A DNA stretch of 44,918 nucleotides from a candidate division WOR-3 bacterium (GCA_011052815.1 DRIG01000048.1:1-44918), one strand, 5' to 3'. Counted from the stretch's first letter, positions 6,305-15,010 are shown. The notes: a model not told the origin generated them from the letters alone. Program-made: numbers and translations.

Positions 6305-8061
6305 TGAAATCATTTATTATCTTTATCCTATCTTTAATCACCACCGCAGGAGCCGATGGATTTAATAGAACAGTTCTGTATAAAGCGGCGTACGATGAAT
6401 TGAATCGCAGCATTAATAAACTGCGGATAAAGAACCAGGCACCGCCGTACTATATTTCCTATCGTATCGAAGAGGTCGATAAGATAGAAATTGGAGCGGA
6501 ATTCGGCGGCCTTCTCTACAATAATAAGGAAAAAAGAAGAACTGCTTATGTAGATCTGCGGGTCGGGGATTATAATTTCGACAACAGCAATTTCATGTGC
6601 CAGACCCGATCTTCAAGAATCATCGGTTCTGAAGATACTGACCTCCCGATCGAAGATGATTACGACGCAATAAGGAATGCTCTCTGGCTGGTCACCGACG
6701 GCACCTACAAGAAGGCGCTTGAAGAACTCTCCCGTAAAAAAGCCACTCTCCAAAACCGACCCCGGCAGGAACAAATACCTGATTTTTCCAAAGCCCCATC
6801 CTGCCCGGTCGATGAACCGAAGATCGAACTTTCACTTGATAAAGAACTCTGGGCAGACAGAATCGTTGAGCTCTCAGACATCTTCAAAGACTTTCCGGAA
6901 ATCAAAGAATCAAAGATAAAATTCTCAATCACGACAACAACCCGCTTATTTCTGGATAGTGAAGGAAATCAAAATCAAAGTGCCGCTGTTCTCACCGGGA
7001 TTGAAATATCGGCAAAGGCGCAGTCCGACGACGGCGATCCGCTTGATTACTGGCGCGGCTTCTATGCACCCCGTCCTGAGGAGCTGCCTCCTTTTGATTC
7101 ATTGAAAAAAACAATCCGGGCGGTGGCGGAAACCCTCTCAATGCAGACGAAATTGAAAAAAGAAGAGGATTATTCAGGACCGGTGCTCTTTCTGGGCAAA
7201 GCCGCCACCCAGCTGTTTTTCAATCTCCTGGGTAAAGGAGTATCTTCTCCAAAATCTCCTGTCTATGAAAATGAAATGCTCAGTCAGAGAAGTTCTGGAA
7301 AAGATCTTGGTCGATTAAGCAAAAGATTGGGACACAGGGTGATGTCGAAGTTCCTCTCAGCCTATGATGATCCGACCACTACAGCGTGGAAGAACAATCC
7401 CTTGATCGGACATTTTTCAGTAGACGATGAAGGGGTGTGCGCCCGGCATGTTGACCTTGTGAAAGAGGGAAAACTGATCTCTCTCTTGATGAGCCGCAGC
7501 CCCATTAAAAAAATCAGGGAATCAAACGGTCACGGTCGATTCCGCAGTGAAAGTTACGGCAGCCGGGTATGTGGTATGGTCGGTAATCTCTTCATCACCT
7601 CTAAACAGAGCAGTTCAACGGAACAATTGATCGACACCCTCCTTGCCATCTGTCGCGATTATGAAATTCCTTATGGCATAATAATCACCTATCTCGAACC
7701 GACCAAGCCCCAGACCCTGAAAGACCGATATATGCGTTATTTCCGTTCTTTGACCGGAGTCACTGAAAAACCTCTGCTTCCCGCTCCGATAACCGCGTAC
7801 AGAGTGGATACGGCGACCGGAAAAATCAGTTTAATCAGGGGGCTCGACTTCTCTTCAATCACTCCCCGTGTCTTGCGTGATATCATAGGAGCGAGTGACG
7901 AAGTCTACGTCGATAATTTCATCTACTACGATGATGAAGGCAACAGTTATCCGATGTCGGTTGTGGCACCGGCTGTTTTGATTGAAGAGATGGATTTGAC
8001 GACCAAGGAAACGAAACCTGAAAAGCCGCCGCTTCTTCCTCATCCTTATTTCAAGAAATAG
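6304..8061 (+). CDS. Exported TldE/PmbA-like paralogue lacking the zinc motif
   Basis: A 585-residue paralogue of the preceding protein, also with a signal peptide (MKSFIIFILSLITTAGADG). Shared segments are DDEGVCARHVDLVKEGK, LLMSRSPI, ESNGHGR and the C-terminal EKPPLLPHP tail. At the position of HEIFGHR the sequence reads LFFNLLGKGVSS, and the late Cys-containing segment is replaced by YYDDEGNSYPMSVVAPAV, so neither zinc ligand set is present. In the known TldD/TldE heterodimer only TldD is catalytic and TldE is the inactive partner; the same division of labour is inferred here for an exported pair. The start ATG overlaps the previous stop by one base, so the two should be made in a fixed ratio. 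Confidence 0.88.
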   Translation: MKSFIIFILSLITTAGADGFNRTVLYKAAYDELNRSINKLRIKNQAPPYYISYRIEEVDKIEIGAEFGGLLYNNKEKRRTAYVDLRVGDYNFDNSNFMCQTRSSRIIGSEDTDLPIEDDYDAIRNALWLVTDGTYKKALEELSRKKATLQNRPRQEQIPDFSKAPSCPVDEPKIELSLDKELWADRIVELSDIFKDFPEIKESKIKFSITTTTRLFLDSEGNQNQSAAVLTGIEISAKAQSDDGDPLDYWRGFYAPRPEELPPFDSLKKTIRAVAETLSMQTKLKKEEDYSGPVLFLGKAATQLFFNLLGKGVSSPKSPVYENEMLSQRSSGKDLGRLSKRLGHRVMSKFLSAYDDPTTTAWKNNPLIGHFSVDDEGVCARHVDLVKEGKLISLLMSRSPIKKIRESNGHGRFRSESYGSRVCGMVGNLFITSKQSSSTEQLIDTLLAICRDYEIPYGIIITYLEPTKPQTLKDRYMRYFRSLTGVTEKPLLPAPITAYRVDTATGKISLIRGLDFSSITPRVLRDIIGASDEVYVDNFIYYDDEGNSYPMSVVAPAVLIEEMDLTTKETKPEKPPLLPHPYFKK

Positions 8062-8113
8062 AGAGTACGGTTATTTTAGTCCCTTCTGGCTGATGAATTA
8101 AAGGAGTATTTTT

Positions 8114-9187
8114 ATGAAACCGATAATCCTGGTAATCAATCCCGGCGCCGGTTCGACCCGTGTCGCCCTCTTTACGGAGAAAACCCCTCTCTTTGAGGAA
8201 AACATCCGACATAACGCCGCTGAACTTTTGAAATTCGAGAAGATCATTGATCAGTACCAGTGGCGTAAGGATAAGATTCTGGAACTCCTGAAAGATAAGG
8301 AAGTGCCGCTGGATTCAATCACCGCGGTCGTGGGCAGAGGCGGACCCTTCAAGCCTTTAAAAAGCGGCACCTATCTGGTCAATGAGTCCCTGATCAACGA
8401 CATAAAATCCGGTAATTATCAATCCGAACACCCTTCACTCCTGGGCGCCTTGATTGCAAAAGAGCTCGCCGATTCACTGAAGATCAATGCTTATTTCGTG
8501 GATCCGGTATCGGTCGATGAATTCTGGGAACTTTCCAGGTATTCAGGGCTGAAACAAATAAAAAGAAAAGCGTTGAGCCATGCCCTTAATGTCAGGATGG
8601 TCGCAAAAGAAACAGCAAAAAAACTCGGAAAACCGTATTCTCAATGTAATTTCGTCATTGTCCATCTCGGTACCGGCATCACCGTCGCCGCCCACTTACA
8701 AGGAAAACAGATCGACTCATCCAACGCCAATGAAGACGGTCCGTTTTCCCCCCAGAGAACCGGCGCCCTGCCGACAATGCCCCTTGCAAAACTGTGTTGT
8801 TCTGGTGAATATACCTATGACGAGATCAAAAAGAAACTGAACAGAGAAGGCGGCTTGCTTTCGTATCTGGGCACCGATGATATTCAGGAGATTGAAGAAC
8901 GTATCTCAAAAGGCGATCGGGAAGCAGAAGAAGTATATCACGCTATGATCTATCAAATCGCCAAAGAGGTCGGAGCGTATGCGGTCGTCCTCAAAGGGAA
9001 AATCGATGCGATAATAATCACCGGCGGCATCGCACATTCAAAAAAGTTTGTCGGCGCCTTGAGAGAGTGGATAAATTTTCTCTGCCCTCACTTTTTCATA
9101 TACCCCGGTGAAGGAGAGATGAAAGCCCTTGCGTTCGGTGTCCTGAGGGTGCTCCAGGGAGAAGAATCCGTAATGACTTACGAATAA
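8114..9187 (+). CDS. buk: Butyrate kinase
   Basis: A 357-residue acetokinase-family (ASKHA fold) enzyme that converts butyryl phosphate and ADP to butyrate and ATP, or the branched-chain equivalents. Signs: N-terminal ILVINPGAGSTRVALF with the phosphate-1 loop, VGRGGPFKPL near residue 77, YFVDPVSVDEFWELSRYSG near 124-142, VHLGTGITVAAH near 184, DGPFSPQRTGALP near 209, and the adenosine-side IIITGGIAHSKKF near 300. The length is that of the family. Start has Shine-Dalgarno AAAGGAG. It sits between the tldD pair and iorAB; butyrate kinases close to 2-oxoacid oxidoreductases often serve branched-chain or aromatic acyl-CoA fermentation, so the natural substrate may not be butyrate. No phosphotransbutyrylase gene lies in the window. 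Confidence 0.93.
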   Translation: MKPIILVINPGAGSTRVALFTEKTPLFEENIRHNAAELLKFEKIIDQYQWRKDKILELLKDKEVPLDSITAVVGRGGPFKPLKSGTYLVNESLINDIKSGNYQSEHPSLLGALIAKELADSLKINAYFVDPVSVDEFWELSRYSGLKQIKRKALSHALNVRMVAKETAKKLGKPYSQCNFVIVHLGTGITVAAHLQGKQIDSSNANEDGPFSPQRTGALPTMPLAKLCCSGEYTYDEIKKKLNREGGLLSYLGTDDIQEIEERISKGDREAEEVYHAMIYQIAKEVGAYAVVLKGKIDAIIITGGIAHSKKFVGALREWINFLCPHFFIYPGEGEMKALAFGVLRVLQGEESVMTYE

Positions 9188-9198
9188 AATCTGGCTCA

Positions 9199-9226
9199 TT
9201 GACAACCGCTGATTTTTCTGTATAAT
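9199..9226 (+). promoter_or_regulatory. Promoter of iorAB, predicted leaderless
   Basis: TTGACA (9199-9204), 16-base spacer, TATAAT (9221-9226): a perfect consensus. Only 9 bases separate the -10 box from ATG 9236, so transcription should begin at or within a few bases of the start codon, and no Shine-Dalgarno is present. Confidence 0.85.
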
Positions 9227-9235
9227 AGATACTGA

Positions 9236-10993
9236 ATGAAGAGACTGCTCTCAGGAAACCAGGCGGTTGCACGCGGAGCATGGGAGGCCGGTTGTAATGT
9301 TGCCGCCGCCTATCCAGGAACACCTTCAACTGAAATTTTAGAAAATATCAACAGGTATCCTGAAATATATACCGAGTGGGCGGTTAATGAAAAAGTCGCC
9401 CTTGAAGTCGTCGCCGGAGCGTGTTTCACCGGTGCCAGAGCACTTACCGCGATGAAACATGTCGGCGTGAATGTCGCTGCAGACCCGATGTTTACAATGG
9501 CTTATTCAGGTGTAACCGGCGGCCTCGTGATCGTCACGGCTGACGATCCGGGGATGTGGTCATCCCAGGATGAACAGGACAACCGCCATTATGGCAGGCA
9601 CGCCAAGATACCTGTATTGGAACCGTCGGATTCAAACGAAGCGAAGCTTTTCACGATTCTGGCCTTTGATATTTCGGAAAAATTCGATACGCCGGTCCTG
9701 CTGAGGCTCACGACAAGGATCTGTCATTCCGTCACCATCGTGGAATTTGGTAAAAGAAAAGAACACAAGATAAAGGGATATGTAAAAGATATAAAAAAGA
9801 GGCTCGTACTGCCGGCCCATGCACGCATTCGGCACAGGATCGTAGAAAAGCGCCTCATACGATTGAGCCGGTACAGCGATATCTTTCCGTACAATAAGAT
9901 TGAGTGGGGAAAGAAAAGTTTGGGAATCATCACATCGGGGATTTCCTATCAATACGCAAAGGAAATTTTCCCAGATGCGAGTTTTTTGAAACTTTCATTC
10001 ACATATCCTGTTCCGATCAAATTAATCAGGAAATTCGCAAGGCAGGTGAAGAGGCTGGTCGTTATTGAAGAAGGCGATCCGATACTGGAGAATGAAATAA
10101 AGGTATTGGGAATAAAGGTTACAGGTAAAGACAAAATTCCTCTGTGCGGTGAACTGACCCCTAAGGTCATCAGGGACAGTCTGAAAAGACCTTATAAAAG
10201 AACAAAAAAACCGTTGCGTGCGCCGGCAAGACCACCGGTCTTATGCCCGGGATGTCCCCACCGCGGAGTTTTTTATGTCATTAATAAATTAAAATTGACC
10301 GCGACCGGTGACATCGGATGCTACACCCTGGGAGCCCTGCCGCCTTTAAACGCCATGGATACCTGTATCTGCATGGGAGCCAGTGTAACCAATGCCCATG
10401 GAATGGAAAAAGCCCTGGGTGCAGAATTCAGTCAGAAAACCGTCGCCGTGCTCGGTGACTCAACATTCTATCACTCCGGAATCACGGGTTTGGTGAACGC
10501 CGTCTATAATAAAGGAAATTTAAATCTTTTTATTCTCGACAACCACACCACGGCGATGACCGGACATCAACCGCATCCAGGAACCGGCAGACTGGCAAAA
10601 GGAGAAGCCGGAAAAAGAGTCCCTCCTGAAGACATTGTAAAGGGAGCCGGTGTCGAATTCGTCAAGATAATCAATCCGGATTCTCTGAAAGAAGTGGAGG
10701 AAGCCATAAAACAGGCCCTTGCCTTCGACGGCGTCACGGTATTGATATTCCGTAAACCGTGTGCCCTCCTCACAAAGCCAAAACCTCCTTTCAGAATCGA
10801 CCCGGAATTATGCAACGGCTGTAGATTGTGTCTGCGTCTCGGATGTCCTGCAATCAGCCTGACCTTTCCGAAAGAGAAGAAAAGACCGCTTGCGGTAATC
10901 GACCAGGGACTGTGTGTGGGCTGCGGTCTATGTGTTCAAATGTGCCCGCGTAAGGCAATCGTGCTTTCAAAGGAAAAGGAGAATGGAAAATAA
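9236..10993 (+). CDS. iorA: Indolepyruvate:ferredoxin oxidoreductase, alpha subunit
   Basis: A 585-residue subunit that oxidatively decarboxylates aryl pyruvates (from aromatic amino acids) to acyl-CoA with ferredoxin as acceptor. The N-terminal half is the pyrimidine-binding domain (SGNQAVARGAWEAGC, AYPGTPSTEI; GVNVAADPMF near 77). The TPP-pyrophosphate domain holds CPGCPHRGVFYV near residue 337, TGDIGCYTLGALPP near 355, the GDSTFYHSGITGLVNAVYN motif near 405 and the NHTTAMTGHQPHPG segment. The C-terminus has two ferredoxin motifs, CNGCRLCLRLGCP and CVGCGLCVQMCP, near residues 526 and 562. It overlaps iorB by 11 bases. An in-frame leaderless start at 9236 is supported by the promoter placement. 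Confidence 0.95.
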   Translation: MKRLLSGNQAVARGAWEAGCNVAAAYPGTPSTEILENINRYPEIYTEWAVNEKVALEVVAGACFTGARALTAMKHVGVNVAADPMFTMAYSGVTGGLVIVTADDPGMWSSQDEQDNRHYGRHAKIPVLEPSDSNEAKLFTILAFDISEKFDTPVLLRLTTRICHSVTIVEFGKRKEHKIKGYVKDIKKRLVLPAHARIRHRIVEKRLIRLSRYSDIFPYNKIEWGKKSLGIITSGISYQYAKEIFPDASFLKLSFTYPVPIKLIRKFARQVKRLVVIEEGDPILENEIKVLGIKVTGKDKIPLCGELTPKVIRDSLKRPYKRTKKPLRAPARPPVLCPGCPHRGVFYVINKLKLTATGDIGCYTLGALPPLNAMDTCICMGASVTNAHGMEKALGAEFSQKTVAVLGDSTFYHSGITGLVNAVYNKGNLNLFILDNHTTAMTGHQPHPGTGRLAKGEAGKRVPPEDIVKGAGVEFVKIINPDSLKEVEEAIKQALAFDGVTVLIFRKPCALLTKPKPPFRIDPELCNGCRLCLRLGCPAISLTFPKEKKRPLAVIDQGLCVGCGLCVQMCPRKAIVLSKEKENGK

Positions 10994-11573
10994 GAAAGTC
11001 ACGAACATTGTGATCTGTGGAGTCGGGGGTCAGGGTATAATCCTCGCCTCAAATGTACTCTGTAACGCCGCTTTCAATGAAAGACTGGATGTAAAGAAGA
11101 GCGAAGTGCACGGTATGGCGCAACGCGGTGGAAGTGTCATAACCCACGTGAGGTTCGGTGAAAAAGTATACTCACCTTTGATTGAAGAAGGCAAAGTCGA
11201 TTTCATCCTTGCCTTTGAAAAACTCGAGGCGTTCCGATATCTCCATTATTTAAAAGAGAAGAACGGTGTCATTATCGTCAATGACCGTGAAATTCCTCCG
11301 ATGAGCGTGCTCGTCGGAGCCGATACTTATCCGGCAGACATTACAAAAAAGTTGAAAAATTACGGAGAGCTGCATCTTGTTCCGGCGGAAAAGACCGCCC
11401 GGGAACTCAAGAACAGCCGAACGGTCAACATCATCCTTCTCGGTGTGCTCTCCACTTTCCTGAATTTCAAAACACGTTCCTGGCACAGTGCCCTTAAATC
11501 GTGCATCAAAGAGAAGTTCGTTGAATTAAATATCTCCGCTTTTGACAGAGGCAGAGCACTACGCCGGGAATAA
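10983..11573 (+). CDS. iorB: Indolepyruvate:ferredoxin oxidoreductase, beta subunit
   Basis: A 196-residue gamma-domain-type subunit (pyruvate ferredoxin/flavodoxin oxidoreductase catalytic domain). N-terminal ICGVGGQGIILASNVLC near residues 10-26 is the family signature, followed by KSEVHGMAQRGGSVITHVRFG near 40-60. ATG 10983 is chosen because it is preceded by AAGGAGA and leaves an 11-base overlap with the iorA stop; an upstream extension in the same frame would just be a shadow of the iorA ferredoxin motif. Together IorA and IorB form the heterotetrameric enzyme. Confidence 0.94.
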   Translation: MENKKVTNIVICGVGGQGIILASNVLCNAAFNERLDVKKSEVHGMAQRGGSVITHVRFGEKVYSPLIEEGKVDFILAFEKLEAFRYLHYLKEKNGVIIVNDREIPPMSVLVGADTYPADITKKLKNYGELHLVPAEKTARELKNSRTVNIILLGVLSTFLNFKTRSWHSALKSCIKEKFVELNISAFDRGRALRRE

Positions 11574-11591
11574 CTTCTCCGTCACCCGTTC

Positions 11592-11619
11592 TTGACTTAT
11601 TCCATATCATATTTATAAT
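11592..11619 (+). promoter_or_regulatory. Promoter of recO
   Basis: TTGACT (11592-11597), 16-base spacer, TATAAT (11614-11619); ATG 11640 follows after 20 bases, giving a leader of only about 13 bases with no Shine-Dalgarno. Confidence 0.8.
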
Positions 11620-11639
11620 GAATCGGATAGATTCAATTT

Positions 11640-12386
11640 ATGCCTGATATAATAAAAACAAAAGGATTCATTTTAAAAACCGCGCCGTTTAAGGAATCAA
11701 GCCTCTTCATTACACTTCTGACAAACGACTGCGGGAAGATCAAGGTACTGGCGAAAGGTGCGCGTCGACCAAAAAGCAAGTTTTGCGGCACCATGGAAAT
11801 CTTCAATCTCGATGAAATCATATTTTATAAAAAAGAAACAAAAGAAGTATATACCTTGAGTGACGCCTCAGTCATCGAAGACTTTAAAACACTACGTCTC
11901 TCACCCCGAAAAGTGAATGCCGGCATGGTACTCTGTGAATTTTTCGAGAAAACACTTCCCCCGGAGGAATACAGCAGAAGTGCTTTCAGATTGCTCTTCG
12001 GCTTTTTAAAAGATCTTCAAAGAGCAAGTGTCTCCCGGATAAAACCTCTCACCATCTGTTATTTGATCAAAGCCCTTCCTGAAAGCGGTGTCCGTCCGCA
12101 CCTCACCGATTGTGTAAGATGCAGCAAAAAAGTTGTTTACGATGATAAAAAGATTGATTTCAGTATCGCCGCCGGCGGGGTCGTTTGTGAAAAAGACTAC
12201 GATGATACCGTAATCTTTCTAAAAAAAGAGACAATCAATCTCCTGGACGGCATTCTGAGCGGTAAGCGGATCGACATCGAGGACACTGCTTTTCTGGAAC
12301 TCGAAAGGATCATCCCTGACTATCTTTCTTATCATCTGAACAATCTCGTGCTCAATTCACTACGACATCTTGAACAGAACCGATAA
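11640..12386 (+). CDS. recO: DNA repair protein RecO
   Basis: A 248-residue protein acting in the RecF pathway, loading RecA on SSB-coated DNA. The N-terminal OB-fold reads KTKGFILKTAPFKESSLFIT and LAKGARRPKSKFCG, which is characteristic; the central zinc-type segment is CVRCSKK with a third Cys in AAGGVVCEKD, and the C-terminal helix is LSYHLNNLVLNSLRHL. Length is normal. The last ligand of the classical four-Cys site is not obvious. The gene has its own promoter and is the last plus-strand gene before a strand switch. Confidence 0.9.
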   Translation: MPDIIKTKGFILKTAPFKESSLFITLLTNDCGKIKVLAKGARRPKSKFCGTMEIFNLDEIIFYKKETKEVYTLSDASVIEDFKTLRLSPRKVNAGMVLCEFFEKTLPPEEYSRSAFRLLFGFLKDLQRASVSRIKPLTICYLIKALPESGVRPHLTDCVRCSKKVVYDDKKIDFSIAAGGVVCEKDYDDTVIFLKKETINLLDGILSGKRIDIEDTAFLELERIIPDYLSYHLNNLVLNSLRHLEQNR

Positions 12387-12701
12387 AGTCCACTGCTCTG
12401 GAAAAACAGCCGTCCGGTCGGTCCTGGAGACTAAAAACTGTATTTCATCCGAAAACTGTCCGTCACATTACCCACGCTCAATCCCGGGGGTTCTGGATAG
12501 GGTGACCGAAAATAGTTCATAATATATACAGTATGACTTTAAGACTAAATTCAAAGTTTCCATGCTACAGATTCACTCAGATACAAAAAATCAAAAATAA
12601 ATCTTTTTAGCCCACGAATCAAAAAAGAAATACACGGTATATGGCAAATAGAAACACCTAATTCTTTACATAGTCTGATAATCGCAACAAAATACCTTTT
12701 T
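12387..12701. other. Intergenic region between convergent recO and radical SAM gene
   Basis: About 315 bases with no convincing gene. It becomes distinctly AT-rich from about 12510 onwards. I see no strong intrinsic terminator for recO. GTCACATTACCC (12460-12471) and GGGTGAC (12498-12504) are loosely complementary but do not make a clean hairpin. Confidence 0.4.
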
Positions 12702-12725
12702 ATTGAACATTAAACAATGTTCAAT
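12702..12725. other. Perfect 10-bp inverted repeat at the end of the radical SAM gene
   Basis: ATTGAACATT (12702-12711), loop AAAC, AATGTTCAAT (12716-12725). It overlaps the TGA stop of the minus-strand radical SAM gene. On the minus strand the hairpin is followed by AAAAAGG rather than a T-run, so it is not a textbook intrinsic terminator; mRNA 3'-end protection or a terminator of another kind is possible. Confidence 0.5.
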
Positions 12726-14178
12726 GTCGACTATCTTTAATATATTCTTCACACCAGAAACTCCCGACTTTTTCTTTTAAATTGCGATCAAACTCTATCA
12801 TTTCATTAGTATACCTATCAGATTTCATAATCGGGTCATTACCGTCAATCAGTCGTGCATTGTACTTATTAACTAATTTCAACGCAGTAGCATAATGGTC
12901 TCTCATTGGACAGGGCCTGAGCCAATCTGTCTCCGCATCCAATTTTGCGTTTAGACAACCGTAATTCTGCTGCCAGGTTCTTATTGCCTTAAAGAATGGA
13001 TCCTCAAAGATCGCATCTATTGTCTTACCGCTCTTGTATATGTCATTGATATTCATTGTTGAATAGGGAAAAAACGCGCAGGGCGCAATATTGCCGCTCC
13101 AATCAATATAAAAATAACCGCCAGGTCTTGCTGCTGAAATACATCCATTACTAACTGTACCGTGGTTCCAAAAGTCACCTAACATGATTTTTTCTTTGCG
13201 GACAATATCCCAGGAGCGTTGCCACATCCAGAGACGCTGTTCAGGTGTTGGCATGAGTGAAGGGTTAGGCTCTCTACCAATGGGCATATAATGGAATAGC
13301 CAGCCAAAACTTGCACCCAATTTCTTAAAGAAATAATCGATAAATTCATCAGAAAGTACTTCTCGATAATTCTCCTTTGTAGCGGTAACCGAAATTCCGA
13401 ATGCAATATTTTCATTTCTCAAATTATTCATTACCTTAACGATTTTCTTGAATAATCCTTTTCCTCTCCTCGCATCAGTTGCTTCTTCCATACCTTCAAC
13501 AGAAATCGCTGGTAAAATATTGCAGAGTTCTGAAAGCCTTTTCAAGGTATCACCATAAATCAAGGTTCCATTAGTATAAACTAGAAATAGACAATCCTGA
13601 TTTCTTTCTGCAATATCCAGAAGCGTATATTCTTCATCCCTCCATAAAAATGGTTCACCACCAGTAATAACAAAAAAATGTGCTCCCCAATTATCTTTGG
13701 CTTCTTTAATGATTCTTGAGAATGTCCTATATGACAACTTTTCCTTACCAGTTGAAGCATTGGCGTAGCAATGCAGGCATTTAAGATTACACTGTTTACC
13801 CGGAGCTATGTTAATAAAACCTGGTGGTATAAAACCATGTTTCATTTGAAACTCATACGCCTTTGATTTAGCTTCTGGATTCAGAAATACGTCTTTCATT
13901 AATATCTGGACTGTTTTCTTATGGATATTGGTTCGTAGTGCCGAGTATATTACTGCCATCATCATATCGGTTTTGTCTTTTAGAATTCTTTTGTTCATAA
14001 TCTTTTTCTGAGAAAGATATACTGAACGTTCCACCACCGGAGTAAGAAATTTAAGTGTTATCTCCTTTAACGTCTTGCTTCCTGAAAAAACGATTGCAAG
14101 ATCGACTAATGATGAATAAATTCTTTTAAATATTTGCTCCTTGACTATTTGTCTTTGATTCTCTAATTGTAAACTCAT
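12721..14178 (-). CDS. Radical SAM protein with C-terminal auxiliary-cluster region
   Basis: A 485-residue protein. Residues 1-115 are a helical N-terminal region without a recognised fold. The radical SAM core starts at NIAPGKQCNLKCLHCYANAS near residue 122, with the CxxxCxxC cluster motif and ITGGEPFLW near 172. The C-terminal region has CISAARPGGYFYIDWSGNIAPCAFF, a NYGCLN and a RPCPMRD Cys, which looks like a SPASM-type arrangement that binds an additional cluster. Such proteins often modify peptides or carry out other radical chemistry, but no peptide substrate is seen beside it. Start ATG 14178 has AAGGAGG 7 bases upstream. It lies downstream of a TetR gene and may belong to its regulon. 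The specific function is unknown. Confidence 0.82.
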   Translation of the reverse strand: MSLQLENQRQIVKEQIFKRIYSSLVDLAIVFSGSKTLKEITLKFLTPVVERSVYLSQKKIMNKRILKDKTDMMMAVIYSALRTNIHKKTVQILMKDVFLNPEAKSKAYEFQMKHGFIPPGFINIAPGKQCNLKCLHCYANASTGKEKLSYRTFSRIIKEAKDNWGAHFFVITGGEPFLWRDEEYTLLDIAERNQDCLFLVYTNGTLIYGDTLKRLSELCNILPAISVEGMEEATDARRGKGLFKKIVKVMNNLRNENIAFGISVTATKENYREVLSDEFIDYFFKKLGASFGWLFHYMPIGREPNPSLMPTPEQRLWMWQRSWDIVRKEKIMLGDFWNHGTVSNGCISAARPGGYFYIDWSGNIAPCAFFPYSTMNINDIYKSGKTIDAIFEDPFFKAIRTWQQNYGCLNAKLDAETDWLRPCPMRDHYATALKLVNKYNARLIDGNDPIMKSDRYTNEMIEFDRNLKEKVGSFWCEEYIKDSRH

Positions 14179-14200
14179 GATCCAACCTCCTTATTAGTAT

Positions 14201-14233
14201 TTAAAACTATAATTGATCTTAAGATAAATTTTA
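14201..14233 (-). pseudogene. Relic of the 3' end of a DUF1302-like porin gene
   Basis: The minus-strand sequence encodes KIYLKINYSF and is nearly identical, base for base, to the last codons of the intact porin at 18809-18840 (VYLKVNYSF, stop). About 30 of 33 bases match, with one A deleted where the intact gene has its stop. It lies directly before the Shine-Dalgarno of the radical SAM gene. The simplest explanation is that a second TetR-RND-porin cluster once stood here and was deleted except for its ends. Confidence 0.55.
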
Positions 14234-14284
14234 ATTTAATCCATAGTTCTAAAAATTTCGACACTTTTAAATTCTAAACCATAA

Positions 14285-14297
14285 GACCAATTTGGTC
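14285..14297. promoter_or_regulatory. Palindromic TetR-type operator candidate
   Basis: GACCAA-T-TTGGTC, a perfect 6+1+6 palindrome, 28 bases downstream of the first tetR gene and about 107 bases upstream of the radical SAM start. It matches GACCAATTTCGTC at 23873-23885 in 12 of 13 bases, and related half sites lie at 23212-23240, next to the paralogous tetR. Confidence 0.55.
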
Positions 14298-14324
14298 ATT
14301 TGGTTCGATTCGTGGAAAAAAATT

Positions 14325-14951
14325 TTATCTTTTATCTATTCCACTAAACAAAATTCCTAATAAGCCACTAATACTTTGGTTAGTATTTAACATCCTGCTT
14401 TCGGCAATCAGAGGATGTTCTAATCCTTTTAAGGCAACAACAATCATACATGCAGTCAATTTTAAATCGTTTATCACAAAAGCGCCTTGATCAACGCCAT
14501 TTTTCAAAATTTTCGTAACCGTATCGATTTCATGCTTAAGATATTTCTTCCTCATCTTTTCAATAAAGACAAAATGATCGAGATGTTCATCCCGGAGTGC
14601 ATTGTAGAAATTCGGTAAATCCTCGAGAACCCGCATTCTTGTAATAACATAACTAAACAATTTCTTTTTGGGGTCATCCTGCAGATTAATCACTTTTTTT
14701 ATTTCCTCTTTCAATACCTGACTTTCTTTTTCCACGACAGTCTGGAAAATTTCTTCTTTACTTTTGAAGTATTGGTATATTGTGCTTTTTACCTTATGCG
14801 CGGCTCTAGCTATATCATGTACAGTTGTTTTCTTATAACCAAATTTGGCAAAAATATCTTGAGCAACTTTGATAATAACAAATCGGGTATCTTTTAATGC
14901 TATATTCTTCACAGCATCCAAATTCGAACTAAATGACCTTTTTGGTTTCAT
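14325..14951 (-). CDS. TetR/AcrR family regulator (first copy)
   Basis: A 208-residue repressor-type protein. Residues 22-70 form the TetR helix-turn-helix (AQDIFAKFGYKKTTVHDIAR, then AAHKVKSTIYQYFKSKEEIF), followed by a helical ligand domain. It is a clear paralogue of the TetR at 23274-23840: shared blocks include YFKSK, VVEKE, FYN, YE/HEID and LKGLEHP / MKGLEYH. It has its own consensus promoter only 8 bases before ATG 14951, predicting a leaderless mRNA. The sequence downstream (operator palindrome, then AAAAAAATTTTAT, then a porin relic) parallels the tetR-to-porin order of the second cluster. Ligand unknown; acyl-CoA or lipid-type effectors are possible because the paralogue sits by an RND transporter. 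Confidence 0.88.
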   Translation of the reverse strand: MKPKRSFSSNLDAVKNIALKDTRFVIIKVAQDIFAKFGYKKTTVHDIARAAHKVKSTIYQYFKSKEEIFQTVVEKESQVLKEEIKKVINLQDDPKKKLFSYVITRMRVLEDLPNFYNALRDEHLDHFVFIEKMRKKYLKHEIDTVTKILKNGVDQGAFVINDLKLTACMIVVALKGLEHPLIAESRMLNTNQSISGLLGILFSGIDKR

Positions 14952-14959
14952 CGTATTGT

Positions 14960-14987
14960 ATTATACTCATTATCTGCAAAATGTCAA
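14960..14987 (-). promoter_or_regulatory. Promoter of the first tetR, predicted leaderless
   Basis: TTGACA (14987-14982), 16-base spacer, TATAAT (14965-14960), then 8 bases to ATG 14951. There is no Shine-Dalgarno. Confidence 0.85.
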
Positions 14988-15010
14988 GAGGTTAATTTTT
15001 CATTTATTTT

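Noticed and set aside
14285-14320. tRNA-like 'ggttcgattcg' T-arm
   Set aside because: No acceptor, D or anticodon stem can be formed around it; it is next to the operator palindrome instead.
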